Source: Paenibacillus tianmuensis
GTDB taxonomy: Bacteria > Bacillota > Bacilli > Paenibacillales > NBRC-103111
Length of the DNA stretch: 64,000 bases
Direction of reading: 5' to 3'
NCBI RefSeq assembly: GCF_900100345.1
Contig: NZ_FMTT01000005.1
Coordinates: forward strand, 64,184-128,183
Translations under genes and position numbers: made by a program
Shown here: in pieces, positions 55,397 to 64,000 of the stretch
Position numbering within the stretch: position 1 is the first letter of the stretch
Layout: every line of letters begins with the position of its first letter
Notes under the pieces: model-generated
Told to the model about the DNA's origin: nothing
The model's database searches: none
The model's input: only the letters and a program-made list of their open reading frames with translations

Positions 55397-56098
55397 TTGA
55401 CGTACGGTAAACTAGGCGTCATCGGCGCGATGAAGGAAGAAATCGAGCTGTTCCACGAGCATATGGAGCAGGTGCGGGAATCCGCGAAGGCGGGGATTAC
55501 ATTCTACGAAGGCGTTTTCCACGGTAAAAGCATCGTTCTGTGCAAATCGGGCGTAGGCAAGGTGAATGCTGCCGTAACGACGCAGATTTTGATCGATACA
55601 TACGGCGTAGAAGCCGTGATCTTCACCGGAGTGGCAGGGGCAGTCGACCCGTCGCTGAACGTCGGCGATATCGTGGTGTCGACGGAGTGCCTTCAGCACG
55701 ATATGGATGTAACGGCCCTTGGATTTCCGCGGGGGACGATTCCTTACGAGGCGACGTCGGTTTTTGCTGCCGATACGGGACTGCGCAGCGCAGCGGCCGG
55801 AGCGAGTCGGGAGCTGTTCGGGGCGGTTAAGAAAGGACGGGTGCTTTCGGGCGACCAGTTTATCGCCAGCCGGGAGACGGTCCAAATGCTGCATCAGGAG
55901 CTTCAAGGCGCATGCGTCGAGATGGAGGGCGCGGCGGTCGCACAGGCTTGCTCCATGAACGGCATCCCGTTCGTCATCATTCGTTCCATGTCCGACAAGG
56001 CGGACGGATCGGCGCACGTCAATTTTGCGGAATTCACCGTGCAGGCTTCCGAGAACTCATACCGTATCGTGGATCAGATTGTCAAGCGTCTGACATAG
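55397..56098 (+). CDS. mtnN: 5'-methylthioadenosine/S-adenosylhomocysteine nucleosidase
   Basis: 233 residues, TTG start eight bases after AAAGGGGG. PNP_UDP_1 family motifs GVIGAMKEEIE, TGVAGAVDPSLNVGDIVVS, SGDQFIAS, VEMEGAAVAQ (ribose-binding Glu) and RSMSDKADG (catalytic Asp). Hydrolyses MTA and SAH to adenine plus the thioribose or ribosyl-homocysteine product. Confidence 0.95.
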   Translation: MTYGKLGVIGAMKEEIELFHEHMEQVRESAKAGITFYEGVFHGKSIVLCKSGVGKVNAAVTTQILIDTYGVEAVIFTGVAGAVDPSLNVGDIVVSTECLQHDMDVTALGFPRGTIPYEATSVFAADTGLRSAAAGASRELFGAVKKGRVLSGDQFIASRETVQMLHQELQGACVEMEGAAVAQACSMNGIPFVIIRSMSDKADGSAHVNFAEFTVQASENSYRIVDQIVKRLT

Positions 56099-56155
56099 GT
56101 CTGACGGACAATGGAAGGGGTCCAAACCAGAGAAATAGAAGGAGAGAATATAACG

Positions 56156-57541
56156 ATGTCATCCGTATCGATGGAACAATTGGTCGCTTTGGCCAAGCAC
56201 AGAGGCTTTATTTTCCCGGGCTCCGAAATTTACGGCGGTCTTGCCAATACATGGGACTACGGTCCGCTCGGCGTTGAGCTGAAGAATAACATTAAGCGCG
56301 CCTGGTGGAAAAAGTTCATTCAGGAATCTCCGTACAATGTCGGTATTGACGCGGCTATTCTGATGAACCCTCAAGCTTGGGTCGCATCCGGCCATGTGGG
56401 CAACTTCAACGACCCGATGATCGACTGCAAGCAGTGCAAAGTGCGTCACCGCGCCGACAAATTGATTGAGAACGCCTTGGCGGAAAAAGGCATCGAAATG
56501 ATCGTCGACGGTCTGTCGTTTGCCGAGATGGAGAAGCTGATTGCCGAGCATAAGATCGTTTGCCCGGACTGCGGAGCGTTGGATTACACCGAAATCCGCC
56601 AGTTTAACCTGATGTTCAAAACGTTCCAGGGCGTGACCGAATCGAGTACGAATGTCGTTTACATGCGTCCGGAGACGGCGCAGGGCATTTTCGTCAATTT
56701 CAAAAACGTACAGCGCACCATGCGCAAAAAGCTGCCGTTCGGTATCGGTCAAGTCGGCAAGAGCTTCCGGAACGAGATTACGCCGGGGAACTTCACCTTC
56801 CGTACGCGTGAGTTCGAACAGATGGAACTCGAATTTTTCTGCAAGCCGGGCGAAGACCTGCAATGGTTCGAGTACTGGCGTTCGTTCTGCCGCGATTGGC
56901 TCTTGGGCCTCGGCATCACGGAAGGAAACATCCGACTGCGCGATCATTCGGACGACGAGCTGTCCCACTATTCCAATGCGACGACGGACATCGAATACAA
57001 ATTCCCGTTCGGCTGGGGCGAGCTGTGGGGCATCGCCGACCGCACGGATTACGATTTGAAGCAGCATATGACGCATTCCGGCGAAGATTTCAACTATATT
57101 GAGCAAGAAACGAACGAGCGGTATATTCCATACTGTATCGAGCCATCGCTCGGTGCGGATCGGGTAACGCTGGCGTTCCTGATTGACGCGTTCGAAGAGC
57201 AGAAGCTGGAAGGCGACGACAGCCGGACGGTATTGCATCTGCATCCGGCGCTGGCGCCTTACAAAGCGGCGATTTTCCCGCTGTCGAAGAAGCTTTCCGA
57301 GGGAGCGAACCAAGTATTTGCCGATTTGGCGAAGCACTTCTTGGTTGACTATGACGAAGCCGGTTCGATCGGCAAGCGTTACCGCCGTCATGACGAGATC
57401 GGTACGCCGTTCTGCATTACGTACGACTTCGAGTCGGAGCAGGATGGTCAAGTGACTGTTCGCGACCGCGATACGATGGAGCAAACGCGGATGCCGATCA
57501 GCGAGCTTAAAGCGTTTATCGAGTCGAAAGTGCAGTTCTAA
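56156..57541 (+). CDS. glyS: glycyl-tRNA synthetase, single-chain type
   Basis: 461 residues from the ATG at 56156, with GAAGGAGAG upstream; the in-frame ATG at 56111 is less well placed. Class II synthetase: [38 protein letters not shown] with a zinc-type CKQC and CPDC pair, motif 2 [17 protein letters not shown], motif 3 [10 protein letters not shown], and a C-terminal anticodon-binding domain. Charges tRNA-Gly. This is the alpha2 type found in Firmicutes rather than the GlyQ/GlyS pair. No T-box is seen in the short leader. Confidence 0.95.
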   Translation: MSSVSMEQLVALAKHRGFIFPGSEIYGGLANTWDYGPLGVELKNNIKRAWWKKFIQESPYNVGIDAAILMNPQAWVASGHVGNFNDPMIDCKQCKVRHRADKLIENALAEKGIEMIVDGLSFAEMEKLIAEHKIVCPDCGALDYTEIRQFNLMFKTFQGVTESSTNVVYMRPETAQGIFVNFKNVQRTMRKKLPFGIGQVGKSFRNEITPGNFTFRTREFEQMELEFFCKPGEDLQWFEYWRSFCRDWLLGLGITEGNIRLRDHSDDELSHYSNATTDIEYKFPFGWGELWGIADRTDYDLKQHMTHSGEDFNYIEQETNERYIPYCIEPSLGADRVTLAFLIDAFEEQKLEGDDSRTVLHLHPALAPYKAAIFPLSKKLSEGANQVFADLAKHFLVDYDEAGSIGKRYRRHDEIGTPFCITYDFESEQDGQVTVRDRDTMEQTRMPISELKAFIESKVQF

Positions 57542-57558
57542 TCTCCAAAACACGAAAC

Positions 57559-57590
57559 AGCCCGCGCCAATATGGCCGCGGGCTATTTTG
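57559..57590 (+). terminator. glyS terminator
   Basis: AGCCCGCG (57559-57566) pairs with CGCGGGCT (57577-57584) followed by ATTTTG. Confidence 0.75.
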
Positions 57591-57661
57591 TATCTTCATA
57601 GAACGAACCTAGGTACTTGTACGGCAGTTATGCCGCAAAAATTGCGCCTCAAGCCAAAGGA

Positions 57662-58840
57662 TTAGGCTAAATAAAGCGAGGCAATTTCTTTGGTGTGCCG
57701 GTTTTTCTCGGTTATTTCCTGTCGCCTCGGAATCGGAACCCAGGTGTGCGCCGCGTCCAGCCACGTAGTTGGAAGCGCTTCATCGAAATGCGGCTGCCAA
57801 TTTGCTACCCAGTCGACCGGCAGGGCCATCTCCGGGTTCTGCTCCAGCTGTTGGAGCAAGGGATGCTCGCTCATCTCCAGCCACAGGAGGCTCCAGGCCC
57901 TCGGGACGACACGCCAAATATCGTAGCCTCCGCCGCCGAGCGCCACCCACCGGCCATGGCAGTGCTCATGTGCCAGTTGGTGGATGATGCGCGGCATCAC
58001 CCGATAAATTTCCATGCTGCAGTGAATATGAGCCAGCGGATCGTAGGCATGGGCATCACAGCCGTGCTGGGAAATGATAAGATCCGGTTTAAACTGCGCC
58101 GCCGTCTTGACAAGCACCTCCTCGAAGCATTCCAGCCACGATTCATCCTCGGTAAAGGGCTCCATCGGCACGTTGATCGTCGTTCCGAAGCCCGTCCCGT
58201 CGCCGCGCTCGTTCACCGCTCCCGTACCGGGAAACAAATATTTGCCCGTTTCATGAATCGAGAACGTACAGGTGTCCGGATCGGTGTAGAAGCTCCATTG
58301 AACGCCATCGCCGTGATGTACGTCGGTATCGATGTACAGGACGCGCACGCCATACTTGCTCTTGGCATGCGCGATGGCTACGGATGCATCGTTGTAGACG
58401 CAAAAGCCCGCTCCTTTACTCGGCATGGCATGGTGCAGCCCGCCTCCCAAATGCAGCGCGTGCCCGGCTTCTCCGCCGAGCACGGCATCGACCGCCCGAA
58501 TCGAGCCTCCGACCACAAAGGACGTGGCCTGGTGCATTCCCGGGAAAAAGGGCGTATCTTCCGTATCCAGCCCGTACTTTCCTGCCAAATGCAGCCACTC
58601 TTCCGCCGGCTGGTCAGCGCTTAATGCCTTGACGGCATTGACATATTCCTGCGAATGCACCGAGCAAAGCTGCGTTTCGTCGGCCGGCATCGGCCGGATC
58701 AGTCTGTCGCCGGGCAGCGCTTTCGCCTTGCGCAACAGATCGACCGTTAGCACCAGTCTTTGCTGATTAAACGGGTGACTGTCGTTGAACTTGTAGGCGA
58801 CTTCATTCTCGTCGTAAACAAACAATGCTTTTGCACTCAT
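57662..58840 (-). CDS. acuC: AcuC protein deacetylase
   Basis: 392 residues, ATG after GGGAGCG. Class I/II-like histone deacetylase fold: GGGLHHAMPSKGAGFCVYND, IDTDVHHGDGVQ (zinc Asp and His), ISQHGCDAHAYDPLAH and LGGGGYDI. In B. subtilis AcuC removes the acetyl group that AcuA puts on acetyl-CoA synthetase. Here it lies 16 nt after acuA; the acuB gene found between them in B. subtilis is missing. Confidence 0.93.
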   Translation of the reverse strand: MSAKALFVYDENEVAYKFNDSHPFNQQRLVLTVDLLRKAKALPGDRLIRPMPADETQLCSVHSQEYVNAVKALSADQPAEEWLHLAGKYGLDTEDTPFFPGMHQATSFVVGGSIRAVDAVLGGEAGHALHLGGGLHHAMPSKGAGFCVYNDASVAIAHAKSKYGVRVLYIDTDVHHGDGVQWSFYTDPDTCTFSIHETGKYLFPGTGAVNERGDGTGFGTTINVPMEPFTEDESWLECFEEVLVKTAAQFKPDLIISQHGCDAHAYDPLAHIHCSMEIYRVMPRIIHQLAHEHCHGRWVALGGGGYDIWRVVPRAWSLLWLEMSEHPLLQQLEQNPEMALPVDWVANWQPHFDEALPTTWLDAAHTWVPIPRRQEITEKNRHTKEIASLYLA

Positions 58841-58856
58841 GCTATTCGCGCTCCCA

Positions 58857-59489
58857 TCAGTACATAAACCGCTGCCGGAATCGGACCCGGTCGAATTGCT
58901 CCACGGAAGACAGCGGCACGTTTTTGCCGATGCGCACCATCAGGCAGTTGGCCGGATGAGAGCAGATTTCCGGATCGTCGGTAGCATACCAGACCATATC
59001 GACGCTTTTCATCAACTTCTCCATCATATCCCGGTACTGCCAAACGTTAAGCCCGCTTTTTTCCAGGTCCCAATGCCAGTAATATTCGGTCGTAAACGTG
59101 ATGACATTCTCAAGCTGCTCATCCTCAAAGGCCAAACGGATCAGCTTCTTGCCAAGGCCAAGCCCCCGATAGTCGTCCGCTACCTCGATCGCGCCAAGCT
59201 CGATCAAATCCTCCATATTTCCTTCCGACCAGCGTTCCATCTCGTCGGGATAATGGAATGTGACGTAGCCGACAATTTGCATCGAAATCCTCGCCAGAAC
59301 GATTCGTCCCTCCGGCAGCCCGGCAATTTCGACAAGCGCCTCGAACTGCTCCTTGGGCCTTCGGAACGCATCCAGATCCGGATGCATCGTATAGTTGCGG
59401 AGCTGCTCGGGCGGCACGGGGCCTTCCAGGATGATTTCGCCGTCCTGATACGGAATAACCCGGGAATGATACAATTTAACATGCTCCAT
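58857..59489 (-). CDS. acuA: AcuA GNAT acetyltransferase
   Basis: 210 residues with a GNAT core (IVLARISMQIVGYVTFHYP, IEVADDYRGLGLGKKLI acetyl-CoA loop). Divergent from acsA, as in Bacillus. Acetylates the catalytic-loop lysine of AcsA and switches it off. The ATG has only a distant GAAGGGAG, so the start is less certain. Confidence 0.9.
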   Translation of the reverse strand: MEHVKLYHSRVIPYQDGEIILEGPVPPEQLRNYTMHPDLDAFRRPKEQFEALVEIAGLPEGRIVLARISMQIVGYVTFHYPDEMERWSEGNMEDLIELGAIEVADDYRGLGLGKKLIRLAFEDEQLENVITFTTEYYWHWDLEKSGLNVWQYRDMMEKLMKSVDMVWYATDDPEICSHPANCLMVRIGKNVPLSSVEQFDRVRFRQRFMY

Positions 59490-59563
59490 CTGCGGCGATT
59501 CACTCCCTTCCAGAACTTCACTTTAAGAATAACAAAAAAATAGTCGGATAAAAAGTGTTGTGG

Positions 59564-59569
59564 TATAAT
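59564..59569 (+). promoter_or_regulatory. acsA -10 box
   Basis: TATAAT about 65 nt before the acsA start, with a poor -35. The cre-like site follows at roughly +8 to +22. Confidence 0.5.
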
Positions 59570-59583
59570 ATGTTTTAGTGCGT

Positions 59584-59598
59584 ATGAAAGCGTTTCAT
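59584..59598. promoter_or_regulatory. cre-like CcpA site in the acuA-acsA region
   Basis: ATGAAA-GCG-TTTCAT, with perfect 6-base arms, is one base shorter than the ideal cre palindrome TGAAARCGYTTTCA. Its position just after the likely acsA transcription start suits carbon catabolite repression, as known for B. subtilis acsA. Confidence 0.6.
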
Positions 59599-59634
59599 CA
59601 AAGTAAAAAAGAGAGCTTTGGGGAGGAAATGGTC

Positions 59635-61359
59635 ATGGATCATACGAATGTCGAAATCATTGCACCCGTAGCAACATCGCCCAACATGAAAAACTACGAG
59701 GAAGAACGAGCCCAATTTCAATGGGCGGATATCGAGAAGGCATTCACATGGTCCCAAACCGGCAAGGTGAACGTCGCTTATGAAGCGATTGACCGTCATG
59801 CCGATTCGCAGCTCGGAGATAAAATCGCTCTGTACTACAGCGATGACCGCCGAGACGAAAAGTACACATTTAAGGACATGAAAGCCCAGTCCAATCGATT
59901 CGGCAACATTCTGCGCAAGCTTGGCGTAGGGAAGGGCGACCGGGTCTTCATCTTCATGCCGCGCTCGCCGGAGCTTTACTTTGCCTTGTTCGGCACGATC
60001 AAAGTCGGAGCCGTGGTCGGACCGTTGTTCGAAGCATTTATGGAGACGGCCGTCAAGGATCGGCTGGAGGACAGCGAGGCGGTGGCGATCATTACGACGC
60101 CTTCGCAGCTTTCGCGTGTGCCCGCTCAAGACCTCCCGCATTTGAAGCATGTAATCTTGGTTGGAGAAGATCTGTCTTTATCCGAAGGCCAAGTCGATTT
60201 TTATAAAGAAATGGCTGCCGCTTCCGAAGAGTTCGAGATCGAGTGGGTGGACCGTGAAGACGGATTGATTATTCACTATACATCCGGCTCTACCGGCAAG
60301 CCGAAAGGCGTATTCCACGTCCATAACGCCATGCTGCAGCATTATTATACCGGGCGTGTCGTGCTGGATCTTCAGGAGCAGGACATTTATTGGTGTACGG
60401 CGGACCCGGGTTGGGTCACCGGCACGTCTTACGGTATTTTTGCGCCATGGCTTAACGGTGCAACCAACGTCATCCGCGGAGGCCGTTTCTCTCCGCAGAA
60501 CTGGTACGGCACGATCGAGAAATATAAGGTCACGGTATGGTATAGCGCCCCGACGGCTTTCCGCATGCTGATGGGCGCCGGCGACGATACGGTGAAGCAG
60601 TTTGATTTGAGCTCCCTTCGTCACGTGCTCAGCGTAGGCGAACCGCTGAACCCGGAAGTCGTCCGCTGGGGACTGAAGGTGTACAATCAGCGTATTCATG
60701 ACACATGGTGGATGACGGAAACAGGCGGACATCTTATCTGTAACTACCCGAGCATGGCGATCCGTCCGGGCTCGATGGGCAAGCCGATTCCAGGCGTCGA
60801 AGCAGCGATTATCGACGATGCAGGCAACGTGCTGCCGCCATACCGCATGGGCAATCTGGCGATCAAGACGCCTTGGCCGTCAATGATGCGCAAAATTTGG
60901 AACAATCCGGCGAAATATGAAGAGTATTTCCGGATTACGGGCTGGTACATTTCGGGTGATTCCGCCTATATGGACGAGGAAGGCTACTTCTGGTTCCAAG
61001 GCCGCGTCGATGACGTCATCAATACGGCCGGGGAGCGTGTAGGCCCGTTCGAGGTGGAGAGCAAGCTGGTCGAACATCCGGCGGTTGCCGAAGCGGGGGT
61101 TATCGGCAAACCGGACCCGATGCGCGGCGAGATCATCAAAGCGTTCATTGCTCTGCGTGAAGGCTATGCGCCGTCCGAAGAGCTTAAAACGGATATTTCC
61201 AAGTTCGTCAAAGAAGGCTTGTCCGCCCACGCCGCGCCGCGTGAAATCGAATTCAAAGACAAGCTGCCGAAAACCCGCAGCGGCAAAATTATGCGCCGCG
61301 TGCTGAAAGCATGGGAGCTTAATTTGCCGACAGGCGACTTGTCGACCATCGAGGACTAG
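59635..61359 (+). CDS. acsA: acetyl-CoA synthetase
   Basis: 574 residues from the ATG at 59635, eight bases after GGGGAGG; the ATG at 59629 is too close. ANL enzyme: IIHYTSGSTGKPKGV (P-loop), WCTADPGWVTGTSYG, DTWWMTETGG, WYISGDSAYMDEEGYFWFQGR hinge region and PKTRSGKIMRR, whose lysine is the expected AcuA target. Makes acetyl-CoA from acetate, ATP and CoA. Confidence 0.95.
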   Translation: MDHTNVEIIAPVATSPNMKNYEEERAQFQWADIEKAFTWSQTGKVNVAYEAIDRHADSQLGDKIALYYSDDRRDEKYTFKDMKAQSNRFGNILRKLGVGKGDRVFIFMPRSPELYFALFGTIKVGAVVGPLFEAFMETAVKDRLEDSEAVAIITTPSQLSRVPAQDLPHLKHVILVGEDLSLSEGQVDFYKEMAAASEEFEIEWVDREDGLIIHYTSGSTGKPKGVFHVHNAMLQHYYTGRVVLDLQEQDIYWCTADPGWVTGTSYGIFAPWLNGATNVIRGGRFSPQNWYGTIEKYKVTVWYSAPTAFRMLMGAGDDTVKQFDLSSLRHVLSVGEPLNPEVVRWGLKVYNQRIHDTWWMTETGGHLICNYPSMAIRPGSMGKPIPGVEAAIIDDAGNVLPPYRMGNLAIKTPWPSMMRKIWNNPAKYEEYFRITGWYISGDSAYMDEEGYFWFQGRVDDVINTAGERVGPFEVESKLVEHPAVAEAGVIGKPDPMRGEIIKAFIALREGYAPSEELKTDISKFVKEGLSAHAAPREIEFKDKLPKTRSGKIMRRVLKAWELNLPTGDLSTIED

Positions 61360-61398
61360 GAAGCTCGTCCGGTATTGGCTTTATATCGTTCAACAATG

Positions 61399-61448
61399 GA
61401 AAGGGAGGATTTCCGCTGCTTCAAGTGGCGGAGTTCCTCTCTTTTATT
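61399..61448 (+). terminator. acsA terminator
   Basis: AAAGGGAGGA... pairs with TTCCTCTCTTT (one mismatch) enclosing TCCGC/GCGGA, followed by TTTTATTAT. Confidence 0.65.
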
Positions 61449-61452
61449 ATCC

Positions 61453-61495
61453 AAAAAAGGATACGAACCGCGTAAGCGGTCCGCATCCCTTTTTT
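61453..61495. terminator. bidirectional terminator between acsA and the PBP gene
   Basis: A-run and GGATACG / CGCATCC plus ACCGC / GCGGT stem with T6 on one side and A6 on the other, just after the PBP stop on the minus strand. Confidence 0.75.
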
Positions 61496-61503
61496 CAGTG
61501 CTG

Positions 61504-63999
61504 TTATTTCTTGAACTTCACTGCCGCCGAAGGCTTGGATTCGCCGATTTCATTTGTGGCGGAAATTTTGTAATAGCCGTCGTAGGAGACGGCATAGTAT
61601 TTGAATTGCGTTGCATTCGCGACCGTACCAATTTTCTCGAACTTGCCGTTTTCTTTTTCGCTGTAGTATACCGTGTATTCCTTAACTTTTTCTTTGCTGG
61701 CATTATCCTTCCAGTTCAGCTCGACGCCTCCGCCGGTGGACTTGGCCGTCAATCCTGTAGGCGCAGCCGGAGGCGTCTTGACGGCCTTCTGATCACCATG
61801 GTCGGTGGAGCCGCTGCCGGCGCCTTGCTCCTTTTTCGGTTCAGAGCCGTTGCTGGTCTCCGAACCGCCTGCACCTTCGTTATTTTTTCCATCGCTCGGT
61901 TTGCTCTCCGGAGCGGTCTTCTGACCTCCATCCGGGGGGAGTGACGATAGATCGACGGACGTCCCGTCCGTGTAAGCCGCTTTGCTTGGTACGGATTCGT
62001 TACCGGCTACATCGACAGCGGTCACGTAATAACCGTACAGGTTTCCTCCGTTGACGGAATCCGTAAATTTAGCCTCGTCCCCGGCCATCACGACTTTGCT
62101 TATCCGCTGGTACGGTCCGTTATTGACGGAACGGTACAAACGGTAACCGACAGCATCGGCACTTGAGCTCGCTTGGAACGTGATGACGCTGGTGCTGCCT
62201 GTCTGGGTCGCTACGACCGTCGTAGGCGCTGCCGGCGGATTTCCGTCGTCCTTCCGCGGATCGGTCTCGGCAGGCGCATCGTCCTGGTAATCTTTCGGAC
62301 GATAAAAATCTAAACTGCGGCGGCGGTCCGCTTTGACTCTGTTCATGGCGCTTGCCAGCTCTCTAAACAAAGGTCCGAGCGGTTTTTCCCGCTTGATCAC
62401 GCTCTTCTGCTGAACAAATTCGCTTGGCGTTCCGTCTTGTGCGATATAATTGATTCCGTTATACGCAATAATCGGCAAGCTTACCATCACGTTATCTACT
62501 TCCGTCGGAATGAATTTTTTATTGAATACATCCGTGACGAGCTTGCCCGCCCTCGAAGCCGCTCCGCTGGGCAGCTTTCCGGAAAGGCTGGACACGGTCG
62601 CCGTGACGATATTGTCTGGCCGCTCGAACTCTTTTGTCGGGAACAGCTCAGGTTTTTTATTAATGGCATCATCCAGAACGAGCGCAAAAATATTTTTGGC
62701 CCGGTTTGTCCCACCGCTTTTCTTGGTCAGCTTATGAATCGGCTGGTCATATCCGGCCCAGACGCCCAGCGTAATATCCGGCGTGTAGCCCACAAACCAA
62801 GCGTCGGCGTCGTCCTGGGTCGAACCGGTTTTGCCGACGATCGGCATTTTGCCGTAGTGCTTGAAATTTTTCATCAGGTCGGTTGCCGTACCAGACGTAA
62901 TGACGGTACGCATCATATCGGTCATCAAATAAGCCGTTTGCTCGGAAAAGGCGGTTGACGGGTTAAGCTGATGCTCGAAGACGACTTTTCCTTGGGAGTC
63001 CGTAATCTTGCGGATGAGGAACGTTTCGTTGAACACGCCTTTGTTGCCGATCGTCGCGTAGGCATTCGTCAACTCTTTGACCGTTACTCCGTTTTTCAAA
63101 CCGCCGATAACGCCCGTCTGGGCGTGATAGTCGTCCTTGGTAATGGAGACGATCCCCATCTTTTTGGCAAATTCCCAGGCTTCTTTAATGCCGACGTCTT
63201 CAATGAAAAGCTTGATCGCCGGAATGTTGTACGACTGGTTTAACGCCCGTCTGACCGTGATGAGTCCATGGTAACTGTTGTCCCAGTTTTCCGGAATGTG
63301 AAAGCCTCTTCCGCCATCCTTGAGAATGATCGGAACATCGTCGATGACCGAGGCTGGCTGAATGGCGCCTATCTCCATGGCGGGCAAAAAAGCGGCAATC
63401 GGCTTCATGGCCGATCCGGGCTGGCGGAGCGCCTGTGTCGCGTGATTCAACTGCTCCTTGAAAAAGTCGCGGCCTTCCATCATGCCGAGAATGGCTCCGG
63501 TTTTGCTGTCCATTATGACGGCGCCGATTTGCTCAATTCCTTTGACTTTATCCTCAGGAGTAAAGTTATTATCATTCTGTGCGATGTTGCGCATCGACTC
63601 ATAGATGTCTTTGTCGATCGTCGTATACACGTGATAGCCGCCCCGGGACAATTGGGCTTGTACGCTTTTCAGCGCCTCGCTGTACAACTCCGGATTGTCC
63701 TGCGGGTCCAGCTTCGGCTGTTGGACCGATAGCAGCGCCTTAGCCGCTTCCTTCTCCACCTCGATCATCAGGAAAGGGTAGGTGGAGTATGCTTTTTTGA
63801 CTCGCTCGGCTAGCGAGCCCTTCAAGTCGAACTGCAGCGCCTCCTGGTACTGCTGCTCGTTGATTTTGCCTTCCTCCAGCATCCGCTTCAGCACGAGCTG
63901 CTGGCGCTGAACCGCGCGCTTGAAAGCCGCGCCGTCGATCTCGCCTTTGCCGGTGAAGGCCGAGAAATTGCTCGGCTGCTGAGGCACACCAGCCAGGTA
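61504..63999 (-). CDS. class A penicillin-binding protein, N-terminus outside window
   Basis: The frame is open to the right edge (reads YLAGVPQQPSNF, the end of a GT51 glycosyltransferase domain), so the start lies beyond 64000. About 830 residues are visible: transpeptidase with SAMK in RQPGSAMKPI (catalytic Ser), SYN in NQSYNIP and KTG in GKTGST. Two fibronectin type III-like domains follow (PPAAPTTVVATQTG and PPAAPTGLTAKSTG), separated by a Gly/Ser/Lys-rich linker. Polymerises and cross-links peptidoglycan outside the membrane; PBP1A/PonA type. Confidence 0.93.
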   Translation of the reverse strand, partial: YLAGVPQQPSNFSAFTGKGEIDGAAFKRAVQRQQLVLKRMLEEGKINEQQYQEALQFDLKGSLAERVKKAYSTYPFLMIEVEKEAAKALLSVQQPKLDPQDNPELYSEALKSVQAQLSRGGYHVYTTIDKDIYESMRNIAQNDNNFTPEDKVKGIEQIGAVIMDSKTGAILGMMEGRDFFKEQLNHATQALRQPGSAMKPIAAFLPAMEIGAIQPASVIDDVPIILKDGGRGFHIPENWDNSYHGLITVRRALNQSYNIPAIKLFIEDVGIKEAWEFAKKMGIVSITKDDYHAQTGVIGGLKNGVTVKELTNAYATIGNKGVFNETFLIRKITDSQGKVVFEHQLNPSTAFSEQTAYLMTDMMRTVITSGTATDLMKNFKHYGKMPIVGKTGSTQDDADAWFVGYTPDITLGVWAGYDQPIHKLTKKSGGTNRAKNIFALVLDDAINKKPELFPTKEFERPDNIVTATVSSLSGKLPSGAASRAGKLVTDVFNKKFIPTEVDNVMVSLPIIAYNGINYIAQDGTPSEFVQQKSVIKREKPLGPLFRELASAMNRVKADRRRSLDFYRPKDYQDDAPAETDPRKDDGNPPAAPTTVVATQTGSTSVITFQASSSADAVGYRLYRSVNNGPYQRISKVVMAGDEAKFTDSVNGGNLYGYYVTAVDVAGNESVPSKAAYTDGTSVDLSSLPPDGGQKTAPESKPSDGKNNEGAGGSETSNGSEPKKEQGAGSGSTDHGDQKAVKTPPAAPTGLTAKSTGGGVELNWKDNASKEKVKEYTVYYSEKENGKFEKIGTVANATQFKYYAVSYDGYYKISATNEIGESKPSAAVKFKK

Positions 64000-64000
64000 G

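Noticed and set aside
56099-56155. Possible T-box before glyS
   Set aside because: Only 57 nt separate it from mtnN and no T-box sequence is present.

Overview
The window looks like chromosome of a spore-forming Paenibacillaceae (Paenibacillus-like, moderately high GC). The evidence is strong GGAGG-type ribosome sites, GTG and TTG starts, acuA/acuC opposite acsA, CcpA, a 461-residue single-chain glycyl-tRNA synthetase, and a large Gram-positive NRPS cluster with an adjacent pair of ABC exporters.

1-25942: the 3' part of a lipopeptide synthetase operon. One partial and two further NRPS subunits carry six adenylation domains. I read their ten-residue specificity codes as Dab, Phe (followed by an epimerase), a branched-chain residue, Dab, Dab and Leu, followed by a thioesterase. 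That order (Dab-D-Phe-aliphatic-Dab-Dab-Leu-TE) fits residues 3-8 of octapeptin C-type antibiotics; a polymyxin line would end in Thr. Two type I ABC exporters follow, as in polymyxin clusters. Two of the three near-identical Dab modules carry deletions relative to their sisters: 66 nt in frame removing core motif A8, and 25 nt shifting the frame. The line as given is therefore either decaying or mis-assembled.

26057-35077: a leftward sulfonate-type ABC importer (ATPase, permease, lipoprotein); a secreted protein with a copper-amine-oxidase-N-like domain; and a NarL-type two-component system divergent from a three-gene ABC-2 exporter, resembling the LnrJK-LnrLMN drug-sensing and resistance module. 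A perfect 12-bp inverted repeat lies in the divergent promoter region.

35387-42448: a hypothetical gene, then a sugar-acid operon. It has a LacI regulator, a LarA-family (nickel-pincer racemase/epimerase) protein, a gluconokinase and a mannonate/gluconate-type SDR, and is followed by 6-phosphogluconate dehydrogenase. Together they suggest feeding hexonates into the pentose phosphate pathway, possibly with a mannonate/gluconate C2 epimerisation.

42453-57541: mostly housekeeping genes. These are shikimate kinase and a divergent EPSP synthase, rhodanese, tandem FluC fluoride channels, a C39 peptidase-like protein, a CoA-binding protein, ThiE, a Tyr/Gln-rich triple-repeat protein, a PTS IICBA with enzyme I, a PfpI-type protein, a VanZ-like protein, a zinc-ribbon protein, CcpA, MTA/SAH nucleosidase and GlyRS.

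57662-64000: acuC and acuA divergent from acsA, with a cre-like site just after the acsA promoter, then a class A penicillin-binding protein with C-terminal fibronectin III-like domains that runs off the right edge. I found no tRNA, rRNA, CRISPR array or complete insertion sequence.
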